Origin: Burkholderiaceae bacterium
Lineage (GTDB): Bacteria; Pseudomonadota; Gammaproteobacteria; Burkholderiales; Burkholderiaceae_C
DNA length: 64,000 bases
Direction: 5' to 3'
Assembly: GCA_016790575.1 (NCBI GenBank)
Contig: JAEUOU010000029.1
Location: forward strand, 1-64,000
The notes beneath the pieces were generated by a model, which made no database searches, was not told the DNA's origin, and saw nothing but the letters and a program-made list of their open reading frames with translations. Made by a program: the position numbers and the translations under genes. Shown piece by piece: positions 36,681 through 45,681 of this stretch (the first letter of the stretch is position 1; each line of letters starts with the position of its first letter).

Positions 36681-38033
36681 ATGTCCGATTCCACGCCTTC
36701 CACACCGACTTCGCCAGCGTCGCCTTCCCCCCGCTCCTGGCGTGAGGCGCTGCGCGTCTACCTGGAGCCGGCCAGTCTGCGGATGCTGACCCTCGGTTTT
36801 GCCGCCGGCCTGCCCCTGCTGCTGGTGCTGGGCACCCTGAGTTTCCGCTTGCGCGAAGCCGGCATCGACCGCTCGACCATCGGCTATCTCAGCTGGGTGG
36901 GGCTGGCTTACGGCTTCAAATGGGTCTGGGCTCCGCTGGTCGACCGGTTGCCGATACCGCTGCTCACCCGGGCACTGGGACGGCGGCGCAGCTGGCTGCT
37001 GCTGGCCCAGCTGATGATCGTCCTCGGCCTGGTCGGCATGGCGCTGGCCGATCCGCGCCAGACCCTGGGCCCCATCGTCTGGTGCGCGCTGGCGGTCGCG
37101 TTCGGCTCCGCCACACAGGACATTGCATTGGATGCCTACCGTATCGAGTCGGCCGATACCGAGCGCCAGGCCGCCCTGGCTGCAACCTACCAGGGCGGCT
37201 ACCGCCTGGCCATGATCTGGGCCGGCGCAGGTGTCTTGTGGATTGCCGCGCGGGCAGAAGGCGCCGGGCCCACGGGCTACCAGCAGGCGGCCTGGACGAC
37301 CGCCTATCTGGTGATGGCCGCGTCGATGGCGGTGGGGGTGGTCACCGTGCTGCTGTCTCGGGAGCCCGCGCCCGCGCCGCTCCCCCCCGCGCGAAACGTC
37401 GCCGAATGGCTGCAAGGCGCGCTGGTGGAGCCGTTTGCCGACTTTTTCCGCCGCTATCGCTGGCAGGCGGCGCTGATTCTGGCCTTGATTGCCGTCTACC
37501 GCATCAGCGACGTGGTCATGGGCATCATGGCCAATCCGTTCTACGTCGACATGGGCTACACCAAAGACGAGGTGGCCGGCGTCACCAAGGTCTATGGCGT
37601 GATCATGACCCTCGCGGGCGCCTTCATTGGCGGTGTGCTGTCACTGCGCCTGGGGGTGATGCGCATCCTGATGCTGGGGGCGCTGCTGAGCGCCCTGACC
37701 AATTTGCTGTTCGCCTGGCTCGCCGGGCACGGCCACGATCTGCTGGCCCTGATTGCCGTGGTTTCGGCGGACAACCTGGCCAGCGGCATCGCTTCGGCGG
37801 CCTTCATCGCCTATCTGTCGAGCCTGACCAATGTGAGCTATTCGGCCACGCAGTACGCGCTTTTCAGCTCGATGATGCTGCTCCTGCCGAAATTCATCGC
37901 CGGTTTCTCGGGCGACTATGTCAACGCCTTCGGCTACGCCCATTTTTTCACCGCCACGGCCCTGCTCGGCTTGCCGGTGTTGCTGCTGGTGGCGCTGGCG
38001 GCCAAGGCGGCCACACCAAGCCGAAACTCTTGA
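36681..38033 (+). CDS. ampG: AmpG-family muropeptide MFS transporter
   Basis: A 450-aa twelve-TM major-facilitator protein. AmpG imports anhydro-muropeptides from the periplasm for cell-wall recycling. The N-terminus (YLEPASLRMLTLGFAAGLPLLLVLGTLSFRLREAGID, seen in pieces such as LGFAAGLPLLLVLGTLSF) and the motif AFGSATQDIALDAYRIE are typical of AmpG. Followed directly by repeat copy D. Confidence 0.9.
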   Translation: MSDSTPSTPTSPASPSPRSWREALRVYLEPASLRMLTLGFAAGLPLLLVLGTLSFRLREAGIDRSTIGYLSWVGLAYGFKWVWAPLVDRLPIPLLTRALGRRRSWLLLAQLMIVLGLVGMALADPRQTLGPIVWCALAVAFGSATQDIALDAYRIESADTERQAALAATYQGGYRLAMIWAGAGVLWIAARAEGAGPTGYQQAAWTTAYLVMAASMAVGVVTVLLSREPAPAPLPPARNVAEWLQGALVEPFADFFRRYRWQAALILALIAVYRISDVVMGIMANPFYVDMGYTKDEVAGVTKVYGVIMTLAGAFIGGVLSLRLGVMRILMLGALLSALTNLLFAWLAGHGHDLLALIAVVSADNLASGIASAAFIAYLSSLTNVSYSATQYALFSSMMLLLPKFIAGFSGDYVNAFGYAHFFTATALLGLPVLLLVALAAKAATPSRNS

Positions 38034-38095
38034 TGTTTTCGGTCTGTAGCCAGCGTAATTAGGTGTTTTATTGCTATTTATTCGATAGCTAACGG
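38034..38095 (+). repeat. Dispersed box-plus-hairpin repeat, copy D (after ampG)
   Basis: TAGCCAGCGT at 38047-38056, a diverged GGTG, and the hairpin GCTAT/ATAGC (38073-38077 with 38085-38089). It lies directly after the AmpG stop. The rest of the 302-base gap up to 38335 holds no recognisable gene. Confidence 0.75.
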
Positions 38096-38335
38096 CGGCG
38101 ACTTCGGCTGAGCCGTTATCGCACTTGCGGTCCGCACGTCGGCGGCCGCCCGTGGACCAACGCCCTTTGCGCAAAAGCCGGCCAGATCGAATCTGCGGCA
38201 TGCGTGATCCCACCTGTCCGGGGGATGTCCGATTTGATCGCGTGAGAGAGGATCACTTTCCGGCCCCTGGTGTAGGCACATTGCCACTCCGTGGAAACTT
38301 TACCTGGCGCCCCGCGCCTGCTCTGGAGATTCTTC

Positions 38336-40027
38336 ATGTTTCCCAATCCGCGTCTGAAACTTCTGTCGAGCCTGATCCTGCTGAGCGCGCTGGGCGCGTG
38401 TGGCGGCGGGGATGATCCGCCTGTTACTGCGCCAGCTCCGGCCCCCGCGCCGGCTCCCGCCCCAGCTCCGGCTCCCGCCCCGGCGCCTGCACCCGCCCCG
38501 GCGCCGGCACCGTTGGTCCTCAGCGGCACTGTGGCCATCGACGGGCTGTTGCGCAATGCGGTGGTGTGCCTGGACATCAACAACAACGGCGCCTGCGACG
38601 GCAATGAGCCGGCTTCTGCGGCGACCGGCAGCAATGGCGCCTATTCCGTGACCGTTGACACGACCAGAATCAGCGCTGCCGATGTCGGAGCCACGTCGCT
38701 GATTTCCGTCATGGGCCAATCCGTGATCGATACCTCCGATAACGGGGCCGCCGCCGAAGGTGCGAAGACCTACGTCTTGCGCCAGGTCAAGGGCAAGGCC
38801 GGCCAGATCAATCCGCTGACCACCCTGGTGGCTGTCGGCATGGCGGCGGGGATGGCCGAGTCCGCCGCCCGCGCCAATGTCGCCAACCAGCTCGGCATCG
38901 CGGCGGCCAAAATCGACAACTACCAGGACGATCCGGCAACCGACGACAACCTGGTCCGCGACAACGCCCGCACGATGGCGAACGTCGTCGCCAAATCCCT
39001 GGAGGACGGCAGCACGCTGTCGGTCTCCGATCCTTCGGTCGCGACCGCCGCCCAGCCCAACGATTTGACCAGCCTGCGCTTTACCGACCTGGACAATTTC
39101 TCCTACCGATACCTGGAAGGTGCCCCCCGCGCCGCCGGTGCGCTGACGGTCACACTCAAGGATGTGCGCGCCGGCAAGGACGGCGGGGTGCCCAACACCC
39201 AGCTTTACAACCAGGCGTATCTGAACGCCGGTGGGTGGGTGGTGTGTGACGCGGACATGCCATTCACGTCGGCAGCCGGCTCGCCCAGCCGCTCCAGCTT
39301 CTGCGGCAACTCGCTGACCGTCGGTCGCACGGTCGGGGTGGACATCGGCGGGCGCCGCATGGCCGACGTGGTCACCGAATTGCAGGCCGACACCACACGC
39401 AACGTGATCAACAACGGCCTGGCGACCACCAAGCTGCTGCAGACCCTGGCTTTCGCCACGTTCCCGGCCGGCAGCCGCATCAACTATCGCTGGAGCGTGA
39501 ACCTCAACCAGCCGGTATTCATCAACAACCGCTTCACCGACGGCTTCCCCACCGCGACTGCCACCACCCTGGAAGGGGTGATAGCCGCCCGTCCCGCCAG
39601 CGGGGTCAACCTGGCCAACAGCGCGGGCAGCATGAGCCTGGGCATCAGCACCGGAGACCTGCGCAATCTGCGGGTCGCGTTCACGGGCACCCACACCAAC
39701 CCGGCGACCAGCGGGTCGGTGCAGTTCTACGAGTGTGACCTCAACGCAGCGCAGACCGTGGCATCGAATTGCGCTGCCACACAGACGGGCACCTATACCG
39801 TCAGCACGGTGAACGGCGTGCGGCAGATGCGTTTTGCCGGCCACAACCCGACGGTCATGAACCACACCCGTTTGCTGGTGGAAGTGCGCAACACCCCGTC
39901 ACTGGCGGCAGGTGATCAGGTCTTCACCGCGCGCGAGCTCAAGACCAACCTGAGCTTCGCAACCAGCGAACAGGCGCGCCTGAACGCGACCGCCTGGGAG
40001 GCGATGCGCAGACAATTGGGGCTATAA
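38336..40027 (+). CDS. Outer-membrane-type lipoprotein with Pro-Ala spacer
   Basis: A 563-aa lipoprotein. Signal peptide with lipobox LGAC and C22 as the lipidated residue, followed by GGGDD and a long (Pro-Ala) spacer at about 32-60. The rest contains a segment like the N-terminal of Cna-B/EF-type repeats (VVCLDINNNGACDGNEPASAATGSNGAYSV is read in parts: LDINNNGACDGNE resembles a calcium loop) and no known enzyme motif. The PA spacer probably lifts the domain through the cell wall or periplasm. Unknown function. The start ATG is placed just at the signal peptide. Confidence 0.8.
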   Translation: MFPNPRLKLLSSLILLSALGACGGGDDPPVTAPAPAPAPAPAPAPAPAPAPAPAPAPAPLVLSGTVAIDGLLRNAVVCLDINNNGACDGNEPASAATGSNGAYSVTVDTTRISAADVGATSLISVMGQSVIDTSDNGAAAEGAKTYVLRQVKGKAGQINPLTTLVAVGMAAGMAESAARANVANQLGIAAAKIDNYQDDPATDDNLVRDNARTMANVVAKSLEDGSTLSVSDPSVATAAQPNDLTSLRFTDLDNFSYRYLEGAPRAAGALTVTLKDVRAGKDGGVPNTQLYNQAYLNAGGWVVCDADMPFTSAAGSPSRSSFCGNSLTVGRTVGVDIGGRRMADVVTELQADTTRNVINNGLATTKLLQTLAFATFPAGSRINYRWSVNLNQPVFINNRFTDGFPTATATTLEGVIAARPASGVNLANSAGSMSLGISTGDLRNLRVAFTGTHTNPATSGSVQFYECDLNAAQTVASNCAATQTGTYTVSTVNGVRQMRFAGHNPTVMNHTRLLVEVRNTPSLAAGDQVFTARELKTNLSFATSEQARLNATAWEAMRRQLGL

Positions 40028-40036
40028 GTTGCCCGC

Positions 40037-40061
40037 GGGAGGCCGCGCTTCGCGGCCTCCC
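40037..40061 (+). terminator. Strong GC-rich hairpin after the lipoprotein gene
   Basis: GGGAGGCCGCG / CGCGGCCTCCC, an 11-bp perfect stem with a three-base loop, lies nine bases after the lipoprotein stop. No T-run; it may stabilise or partially end the transcript before the next gene. Confidence 0.55.
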
Positions 40062-40096
40062 CTCGGAAGCTCGAACAATCTTGAAGGAGGTCAGTC

Positions 40097-40732
40097 ATGT
40101 TTCGCCCCCATACCGTGTTTTTCGCCGTACTCGCAGCCGCCGCGCTGCCAGCACTTGCGCAAACAGCCCAACGCCCGAGCGTCAAGGTCGGCGACAGTGC
40201 GACCTATGCCATGCAATTGCTCAGCGATAGGCAGGTTTTCGACAGCACCGTGTTGGTGCGTAGTGTCGATGAACAGCGCATCGTGTCGACGGTGCGACGC
40301 TCCGACCGGCCGGGCATCGATGCCGAGCAGGTGCTCACCCGTGACCTGGACATGGTCAAGAGCGGTTCCTCCGGCCGCACTTTCAGTCCGTCCGCAGGAA
40401 TGCTGCGATTTCCGTTGACCGTCGGCGACCGCTGGAAGGCCGAATCCGATACCACGGGCGCCAGTGGGGATCGCACACGCAATACAGCGGACTGCCAAGT
40501 TTTCGGTGTGGAAAAGGTCCCCGTTCCGGCCGGTGAGTTTGATGCCATGCGGGTGGAATGCAAGGGCTGGATCAACGGTGTAAGCTGGACAGGCAGCATG
40601 CGGTATGAAACCACCCAGTGGTACGCCCCAGAAGCGGCTCGCACAGTCAAGACGATCTATAAGGACTGGCGGGGCAGCCAGTTATGGACCCATTCGGTGT
40701 CGGAGCTGAAGTCGGTCTCGTCAGCGCCCTGA
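40097..40732 (+). CDS. Exported hypothetical protein
   Basis: A 211-aa protein with a signal peptide (MFRPHTVFFAVLAAAALPALAQ, cleavage after ALA). The mature part is beta-rich with a repeated edge pattern (KVGDSATYAMQLLSD, LTVGDRWKAESD, YAPEAARTVKTIYKD), somewhat like DUF3108-type folds. AAGGAGG precedes the ATG. No enzyme motif. Probably cotranscribed with the lipoprotein upstream. Confidence 0.75.
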   Translation: MFRPHTVFFAVLAAAALPALAQTAQRPSVKVGDSATYAMQLLSDRQVFDSTVLVRSVDEQRIVSTVRRSDRPGIDAEQVLTRDLDMVKSGSSGRTFSPSAGMLRFPLTVGDRWKAESDTTGASGDRTRNTADCQVFGVEKVPVPAGEFDAMRVECKGWINGVSWTGSMRYETTQWYAPEAARTVKTIYKDWRGSQLWTHSVSELKSVSSAP

Positions 40733-40857
40733 GCGAGACAGCAGCCCCCCCGGACGGCCGACCGGGTTAGCGGGCGGGGTGGTTCGCGCTCTTTTCAGCC
40801 TCTTTGCGGCCCAAACCCCGCGCAAAACTGTCGTTCTACGCTTAATTTTGGGAAAGT

Positions 40858-41865
40858 TCAGGCCGGCCGCGCGATCTTCTGATCGATGGCGCCGAACAGG
40901 CTTTGGCCATCCTTGCCCTTCATTTCGATCCGGATGGTGTCGCCGAACTTCATGAACGGCGTGCTGGGTTGACCGTCGAGGATGGTTTCTATACAGCGCT
41001 TTTCAGCGATGCAGCTGTAGCCCTTGGGCCACTGCGGGCGGCCGTCGACCTCGACACTCTGGTTGCTCACGGTACCACTGCCGACGATGGAGCCGGCGCG
41101 CACGTTGCGGGTCTTGCAGATATGGGCGATCAGCTGGCCGAAATGGAAGGTCATTTCCGGGCCGGCGTCACACAGACCCACCGTGCGTCCGTTCCAGGTC
41201 GACTGCAGCGTCAGGTTGACCCGGCCGTGGTCCCAGGCGTCGCCCAGCTCGTCCAGCGTCACGGCCACCGGGCTGAACGCGGTGGCCGGCTTGCTCTGGA
41301 AGAAACCAAAGCCCTTGGCCAGCTCGGCCGGGATCAGGTTGCGCAGGCTGACGTCGTTGACCAGCATCACCAGGCGGATGCCGTCCAGCGCCTGCTCGGG
41401 GCTGCTGCCCATGGGCACGTCGGCCGTGACCACCGCGATTTCGGCCTCGAAGTCGATACCGAATTCTTCACTGGGCACGACCACATCGTCGCGCGGACCG
41501 ATGAAGTCGTCGCTGCCGCCCTGGTACATCAGCGGGTCGGTGTAGAAGCTGGCCGGCACTTCGGAGTTGCGCGCCTTGCGTACCAGCTCCACATGGTTCA
41601 GGTAGGCCGAGCCGTCGGCCCACTGGTAGGCCCGTGGCAGGGGCGCCATGCACATCGTCGGGTCGAAGGGGAACGCATGACGCGCCTTGCCGCTGTTGAG
41701 GGTCTGGTACAGGTCCTGCAGCTGGGGCGAGAGAAAACTCCAGTCGTCCAGCACCTGCTGCATGCGCATGGCGATGCCGGTCGCATAATGCGCGGTACTC
41801 AGGTCGCGGGACACCACAACGAGCTGGCCGTCGCGGGAGCCGTCCTTGTAGGTGGCAAGTTTCAT
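40858..41865 (-). CDS. Fumarylacetoacetate hydrolase-family protein
   Basis: A 335-aa FAH-fold hydrolase. Metal-binding acidic residues are in DFEAEIAVV and the FAH signature in VMLVNDVSLRN; GSGTVSNQS is also typical. The family cleaves C-C bonds in fumarylacetoacetate, fumarylpyruvate or acylpyruvates at the end of aromatic pathways. The ATG at 41865 has GGAGA upstream. It is divergent from the IclR gene, with a palindrome in between that is also found before the FAD hydroxylase operon. Confidence 0.9.
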   Translation of the reverse strand: MKLATYKDGSRDGQLVVVSRDLSTAHYATGIAMRMQQVLDDWSFLSPQLQDLYQTLNSGKARHAFPFDPTMCMAPLPRAYQWADGSAYLNHVELVRKARNSEVPASFYTDPLMYQGGSDDFIGPRDDVVVPSEEFGIDFEAEIAVVTADVPMGSSPEQALDGIRLVMLVNDVSLRNLIPAELAKGFGFFQSKPATAFSPVAVTLDELGDAWDHGRVNLTLQSTWNGRTVGLCDAGPEMTFHFGQLIAHICKTRNVRAGSIVGSGTVSNQSVEVDGRPQWPKGYSCIAEKRCIETILDGQPSTPFMKFGDTIRIEMKGKDGQSLFGAIDQKIARPA

Positions 41866-41945
41866 GGTCGCTGGTCTCCGGATGGGTTGGGGCGGGGAAT
41901 CGGCCACCACCGGCACAACACACCCGGTGACGGATCAATTACGTA

Positions 41946-41965
41946 TTGGTAAACTGATTTACCTA
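41946..41965. promoter_or_regulatory. Palindromic operator in the FAA hydrolase/IclR region
   Basis: TTGGTAAACTGATTTACCTA is an inverted repeat (GGTAAAnnnnTTTACC) 24 bases before the iclR-like start and 80 before the FAA hydrolase start. It matches the operator at 34918-34937 in 16 of 20 positions. Confidence 0.75.
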
Positions 41966-41989
41966 AACGAAACTTCGTGCGAGATTCTA

Positions 41990-42838
41990 GTGGAAATCAG
42001 CCAGGACAGTGCAAGCGGACCCGAAACCTCCGGTGACGAGGGCGGCGACCGGGAGCGGGCCGGTATTCAATCGGTGGAAGTCGGCTTCGGCCTGCTGGAC
42101 GTGCTCGGGCAGGCTGACGGCGCGCTCATGCTGCGTGACCTGGCCGCCCGCGCGGGCATGAGCGCGGCAAAAGCCCACCGGTATCTGGTCAGCTTCCAGC
42201 GACTGGGCCTGGTGGTGCAAGACAGCCGCACCACCCGCTACGACCTCGGACCCGGCGCGTTGCGCCTGGGCCTGGCGGCGCTGTGGCGCGTCGATGCGGT
42301 GCGCCTGGCGCGCGAGCGCATGCCCGAACTGATGGAAGCGGTCGGTCATACGGTGGCGCTGGCGGTCTGGGGCAACCACGGCCCGACCATCGTGCACTGG
42401 GAAGAAACGCCCAAAAGCGAACCGGTCAATCTGCGCCTGGGTGACGTGATGCCTCTGCTGACCTCGGCCACCGGGCGCTGTTTTGCCGCTTTCCTGAACC
42501 ATGGCAGTGCCGCCGAGCGGCTGGCGCCGATGATCGAAGCCGAGATGGCGCTGGCCCGCCGGCTCGGCCGGCGTGACGTACCCGACAGCCCCGCCGGCGT
42601 CCGGGAGATGCTGGCCGAGACCCGTGCGCAGGGACTGGGTCGGGTGGTCAACGTGCTGTTGCCCGGCATCAGCGGGCTGTGCGCGCCGGTGTTCGACGCC
42701 AGCGGCCATCTGGCCATGGGGATTCTGACTCTGGGATCGGGTGCCACGTTCGATCCGGGCTGGGACGGTGCGGTGGCACGCCCGCTGCGGGCTGCCGCGC
42801 ACCGCTTGTCACAGGATCTGGGTCATCCGGATCGATGA
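41990..42838 (+). CDS. IclR-family transcriptional regulator
   Basis: A 282-aa regulator. The N-terminal winged helix (VEVGFGLLDVLGQADGALMLRDLAARAGMSAAKAHRYL; only its helix LRDLAARAGMSAAKAHRYL is diagnostic) is followed by the IclR ligand domain (PIVHWEE-like TIVHWEETPK; LLTSATGRCFAAF; GISGLCAPVFDASG). IclR regulators often act on aromatic catabolism. Start GTG 41990 places the operator just upstream. The next gene starts inside its stop (ATGA). Confidence 0.9.
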   Translation: MEISQDSASGPETSGDEGGDRERAGIQSVEVGFGLLDVLGQADGALMLRDLAARAGMSAAKAHRYLVSFQRLGLVVQDSRTTRYDLGPGALRLGLAALWRVDAVRLARERMPELMEAVGHTVALAVWGNHGPTIVHWEETPKSEPVNLRLGDVMPLLTSATGRCFAAFLNHGSAAERLAPMIEAEMALARRLGRRDVPDSPAGVREMLAETRAQGLGRVVNVLLPGISGLCAPVFDASGHLAMGILTLGSGATFDPGWDGAVARPLRAAAHRLSQDLGHPDR

Positions 42839-43953
42839 CGCCTGCTGCGATGGCGCCCCGCGGGACGCTGGTCCTGCTGACCCTGGTGGTACTCGCCGCG
42901 CACCTGCTGGTTCTGCAAGGCGAGCCGCCGCGTTACCAGGCCGGCGACAGCCGCGTCGCCCCCGTGCCCCTGCAGACCCGGACACTGGTCCCGCTGCCAC
43001 AGCCGCCCGCGACGCGCCCGGACCCGCCCCCGACCCCCGGCCGTGCCAAGGCGTCCCCGGCGAGGCCGCCGGCCATGCCCGCGACCCCGAGCGCGACCCC
43101 GGCGGACCCGGTCGGCGCCAACGACACGCCCATCGAGCCACAGGTCGAGTCCTCGGTGGCCTCCGGCACCGACAGCGCCGCGGTGGAGACCCGCAGTTTT
43201 GTCGCAGGCCCGATGCTGCCGCCGCCGGCGGCGCTACCGGTGACCGAGTCCGCGCCGCCGGCCCCGCCCCCACCCTCTGCGACCGCCGGGGACCGCTGGC
43301 CCGCGCGGGTTGCCGCCCCCCAGCGGCTGGTCTACGAAGTGTCCGGCGAAATCCGTCGCCTCCCCTACACGGCCCGCTCTGAACTGCTGTGGCAACACGA
43401 CGGCGCGCAATACCGCGCCCGGCTGGAAGTCGGCGCCCTGTTCATGGGCAGCCGGGTGCAGACCAGCGAGGGCCGTCTGGACGACCACGGGCTGTCGCCG
43501 CTGCGCTTTGGCGATCGCTCCCGGCAGGAGCAGGCGGCGCATTTCGATGCGGCGTCCGGGCGCATTCGCTTCAGCGCCAACACGCCGGAGGCCGCCCTCA
43601 GCCCCGGCGCGCAGGACCGCCTGAGCCTGTTCCTGCAGGTCGGTGCGCTGGCTGCGGCCAATCCGGACCGCTTCGCGCCGGGCAGCACCATCACCGTTCA
43701 AACCGCCAGCGCCCGCGACGCCGACCTGTGGGTCTTGCGGGTGGCCGAGCCCGAAACCCTGGACCTGCCGGCCGGGCCGGTGACCGCACTGGCGCTGGTG
43801 CGCGAGCCCCGGCGCCCGTATGACATCCGACTGGAGCTCTGGCTGGCGCCGGCCATGAACTACCTGCCGGTGCGGGTGCGACTGACCCAGGCCAACGGAG
43901 ACTTTGTCGATCAGCAACTGCGCACCCGCACGGTGCTGGCGCCGGGGTTCTGA
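42835..43953 (+). CDS. DUF3108-domain protein, membrane-anchored
   Basis: A 372-aa protein. One N-terminal TM (LVLLTLVVLAAHLLVL), a long Pro/Ala-rich linker (about 30-150) and a C-terminal DUF3108 domain (LVYEVSGEIRRLPYTA ... DLWVLRVAEPETLDLPAGPV). DUF3108 is a beta-rich envelope domain of unknown function. The start overlaps the iclR stop by four bases. ATG 42850 is an alternative start. Confidence 0.82.
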   Translation: MTPAAMAPRGTLVLLTLVVLAAHLLVLQGEPPRYQAGDSRVAPVPLQTRTLVPLPQPPATRPDPPPTPGRAKASPARPPAMPATPSATPADPVGANDTPIEPQVESSVASGTDSAAVETRSFVAGPMLPPPAALPVTESAPPAPPPPSATAGDRWPARVAAPQRLVYEVSGEIRRLPYTARSELLWQHDGAQYRARLEVGALFMGSRVQTSEGRLDDHGLSPLRFGDRSRQEQAAHFDAASGRIRFSANTPEAALSPGAQDRLSLFLQVGALAAANPDRFAPGSTITVQTASARDADLWVLRVAEPETLDLPAGPVTALALVREPRRPYDIRLELWLAPAMNYLPVRVRLTQANGDFVDQQLRTRTVLAPGF

Positions 43954-44106
43954 GCCGGACCGGCGGGCGACCGGCGCAGCCCCGAAGCGGCAATATCCGG
44001 CGTGGCGCTGTGGCAATTTGGGCACATTCGCGCACGCGGGGCTTGAAACGGGCACGATCGTTGCAAAATGGGTTGCACACCCATCACGCTGCGAGAGAGG
44101 AACCCC

Positions 44107-44388
44107 ATGAATGTGCTGTACGACTCCGAGTCCTTTTCCGTGACGCACCTGCTGGCCGATACCCATACCGAAACCGGTGTGGCAAACCCGGGCCCCATGC
44201 TCGTGCGGCACGGCTTCGAAATTGTGGACAAACGTTCCGGCAAAGAGGTGTATCTGGATGGATCCTGGGCCGAGCTGTTCCAGCAGCAGATCAATGCCTG
44301 GCAACAAAGCAGCCCCACGCAGGAAGAAGTGGAAGACACGCTGGAGAGCTATTCCGGCCTGGCCCAGAACCCGGTGGTGGTGCACTGA
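44107..44388 (+). CDS. DUF3567-family small protein
   Basis: A 93-aa acidic cytoplasmic protein (MNVLYDSESFSVTHLLAD ... GFEIVDKRSGKEVYLDG ... AELFQQQINAW) matching DUF3567, a short family restricted to betaproteobacteria. Function unknown. GAGAGGA precedes the ATG; an upstream in-frame start is rejected. A terminator follows. Confidence 0.85.
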   Translation: MNVLYDSESFSVTHLLADTHTETGVANPGPMLVRHGFEIVDKRSGKEVYLDGSWAELFQQQINAWQQSSPTQEEVEDTLESYSGLAQNPVVVH

Positions 44389-44414
44389 GCGCAACGACGC
44401 CGGGCCGCCCGACA

Positions 44415-44439
44415 AAACGCCCCCTGGTGGGGCGTTTTT
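44415..44439 (+). terminator. Intrinsic terminator of the DUF3567 gene
   Basis: Stem ACGCCCC/GGGGCGT with a five-base loop and a TTTTTC tail. Repeat copy E begins just after it. Confidence 0.88.
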
Positions 44440-44446
44440 CATGTTT

Positions 44447-44512
44447 TCAGGTCTTTTCCGGCAATACCCAGCGTAAAAAGGTCATTGTTAGCTATTATTT
44501 CGGGAGTTTTCG
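44447..44512 (+). repeat. Dispersed box-plus-hairpin repeat, copy E
   Basis: AATACCCAGCGT at 44463-44474, GGTCATTGTTAGCTATT at 44480-44496. The 3' hairpin is not preserved in this copy. It lies between the convergent DUF3567 and AbrB-family genes and encodes the last residues (NSRNNS) and the stop codon (44488-44490) of the latter. Confidence 0.85.
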
Positions 44513-45585
44513 GACCAAAAACCCCGTCGGTCCAGCAGCCGGTAGCATGGCTGCACCAGCAGCAACACCGCCACCAGGCGGCAGACCTGCAACGCCGTGA
44601 CCACCGGAACCCCCAGCTGCAACACTTTGGCGGTGATGGCCATTTCGGTGATGCCGCCGGGTGAGGTGCCCAGAATCAGCGTGGCCGGGTGCAGTCCCGT
44701 GGCCCAGGCCAGCGTCACCCCGAACCCCGCGCACAGACCCATCAGCACCAGCGTCCCGGCCGCCACAGCGGCCAGCCAGCGCGGTGCGGTGCGCAGAAAT
44801 GCCGGGGAAAAGCGCACGCCCAGGCTGACGCCGATCACCAGCTGCGCCGCGTTGGACAAAGCGGTGGGCATCGCCGACCACTCCACTCCCGCCATGGTCA
44901 GTCCCATGGCAACCAGCAAGGCGCCCATGAACCAGGGGTTGGCCCGACCGGCCCGCCGCAGCAGCCACCCGCCCGCGCCGGTCGCCGCCGCCAGCGCCAG
45001 CAGACCGGTCGCCACCACCGGACGTGGCCCGGACGGCGCCAGCTCGATGGCTTGTAGCCCCCACCAGCCCTTGGCCCACACCATCGCAAACGGAATCACC
45101 ACCACGACGATCAGCAAGCGCAGGCTGTGCGCCGCGGCGACCAGGTCGGTGCGTGCGCCCACGCGCTCGGCCAGCAAGGTCATCTCCGATGCGCCGCCGA
45201 TCGCGCCCGCGAAGTAAGTAGTCGCTCGCATTTTCGGGGCCGGAATTTCTGGCATCTGCGATGCGAACCGGCGATACAAGCAGGCACTGAAACCGAAGCC
45301 GATCAGCAGGGACCATAACACCGCCAGGGCAATGGCCCACCACAGGCCGGCGACCAGGGCGGTCATCTGCGGGGTGAAGTACAGCCCCAGGGCGGCGCCG
45401 ATGACCCATTGGCCGCCGTCTCGCAAAGGGCCGAGACTGGCGGTCGGCGCCCCGGCCACGGTGAGCGCCGCCGTGGCCAGCAAGGGGCCGATCATCCACG
45501 GGATCGGGGTGTTCAACCACCCACACAACAGCGCAGCCCCCAAGGCTGCCAGCAGGGTCAGGCCCGCACGAAGCACCAATGACAC
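44488..45585 (-). CDS. AbrB-family membrane protein (AbrB duplication type)
   Basis: A 365-aa polytopic protein with two homologous halves of about five TM segments (LNTPIPWMIGPLLATA; AGRANPWFMGALLVAMG) and the family motifs GASEMTLLAERVGA and GTSPGGITEMAITAKVLQL. Related to the family sometimes mislabelled as ammonia monooxygenase; probably a transporter. The start is GTG (45585) or one of two nearby TTG/GTG codons. Its C-terminal tail is encoded by repeat copy E. Confidence 0.82.
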   Translation of the reverse strand: MSLVLRAGLTLLAALGAALLCGWLNTPIPWMIGPLLATAALTVAGAPTASLGPLRDGGQWVIGAALGLYFTPQMTALVAGLWWAIALAVLWSLLIGFGFSACLYRRFASQMPEIPAPKMRATTYFAGAIGGASEMTLLAERVGARTDLVAAAHSLRLLIVVVVIPFAMVWAKGWWGLQAIELAPSGPRPVVATGLLALAAATGAGGWLLRRAGRANPWFMGALLVAMGLTMAGVEWSAMPTALSNAAQLVIGVSLGVRFSPAFLRTAPRWLAAVAAGTLVLMGLCAGFGVTLAWATGLHPATLILGTSPGGITEMAITAKVLQLGVPVVTALQVCRLVAVLLLVQPCYRLLDRRGFWSENSRNNS

Positions 45586-45681
45586 AGACGAGTCCAATCG
45601 GGCAGAAACGGCAACGCAGCGCGGGACGGTCGCAAAGACCTGCGACCCCCGCCGTGCCGGGAATCGCTCTAGTATGCGGCC

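Noticed and set aside
38410-38520. Tandem repeat-like DNA in the lipoprotein gene
   Set aside because: It encodes a Pro-Ala spacer with varied codons; units are not identical enough for slippage or a CRISPR-like array.
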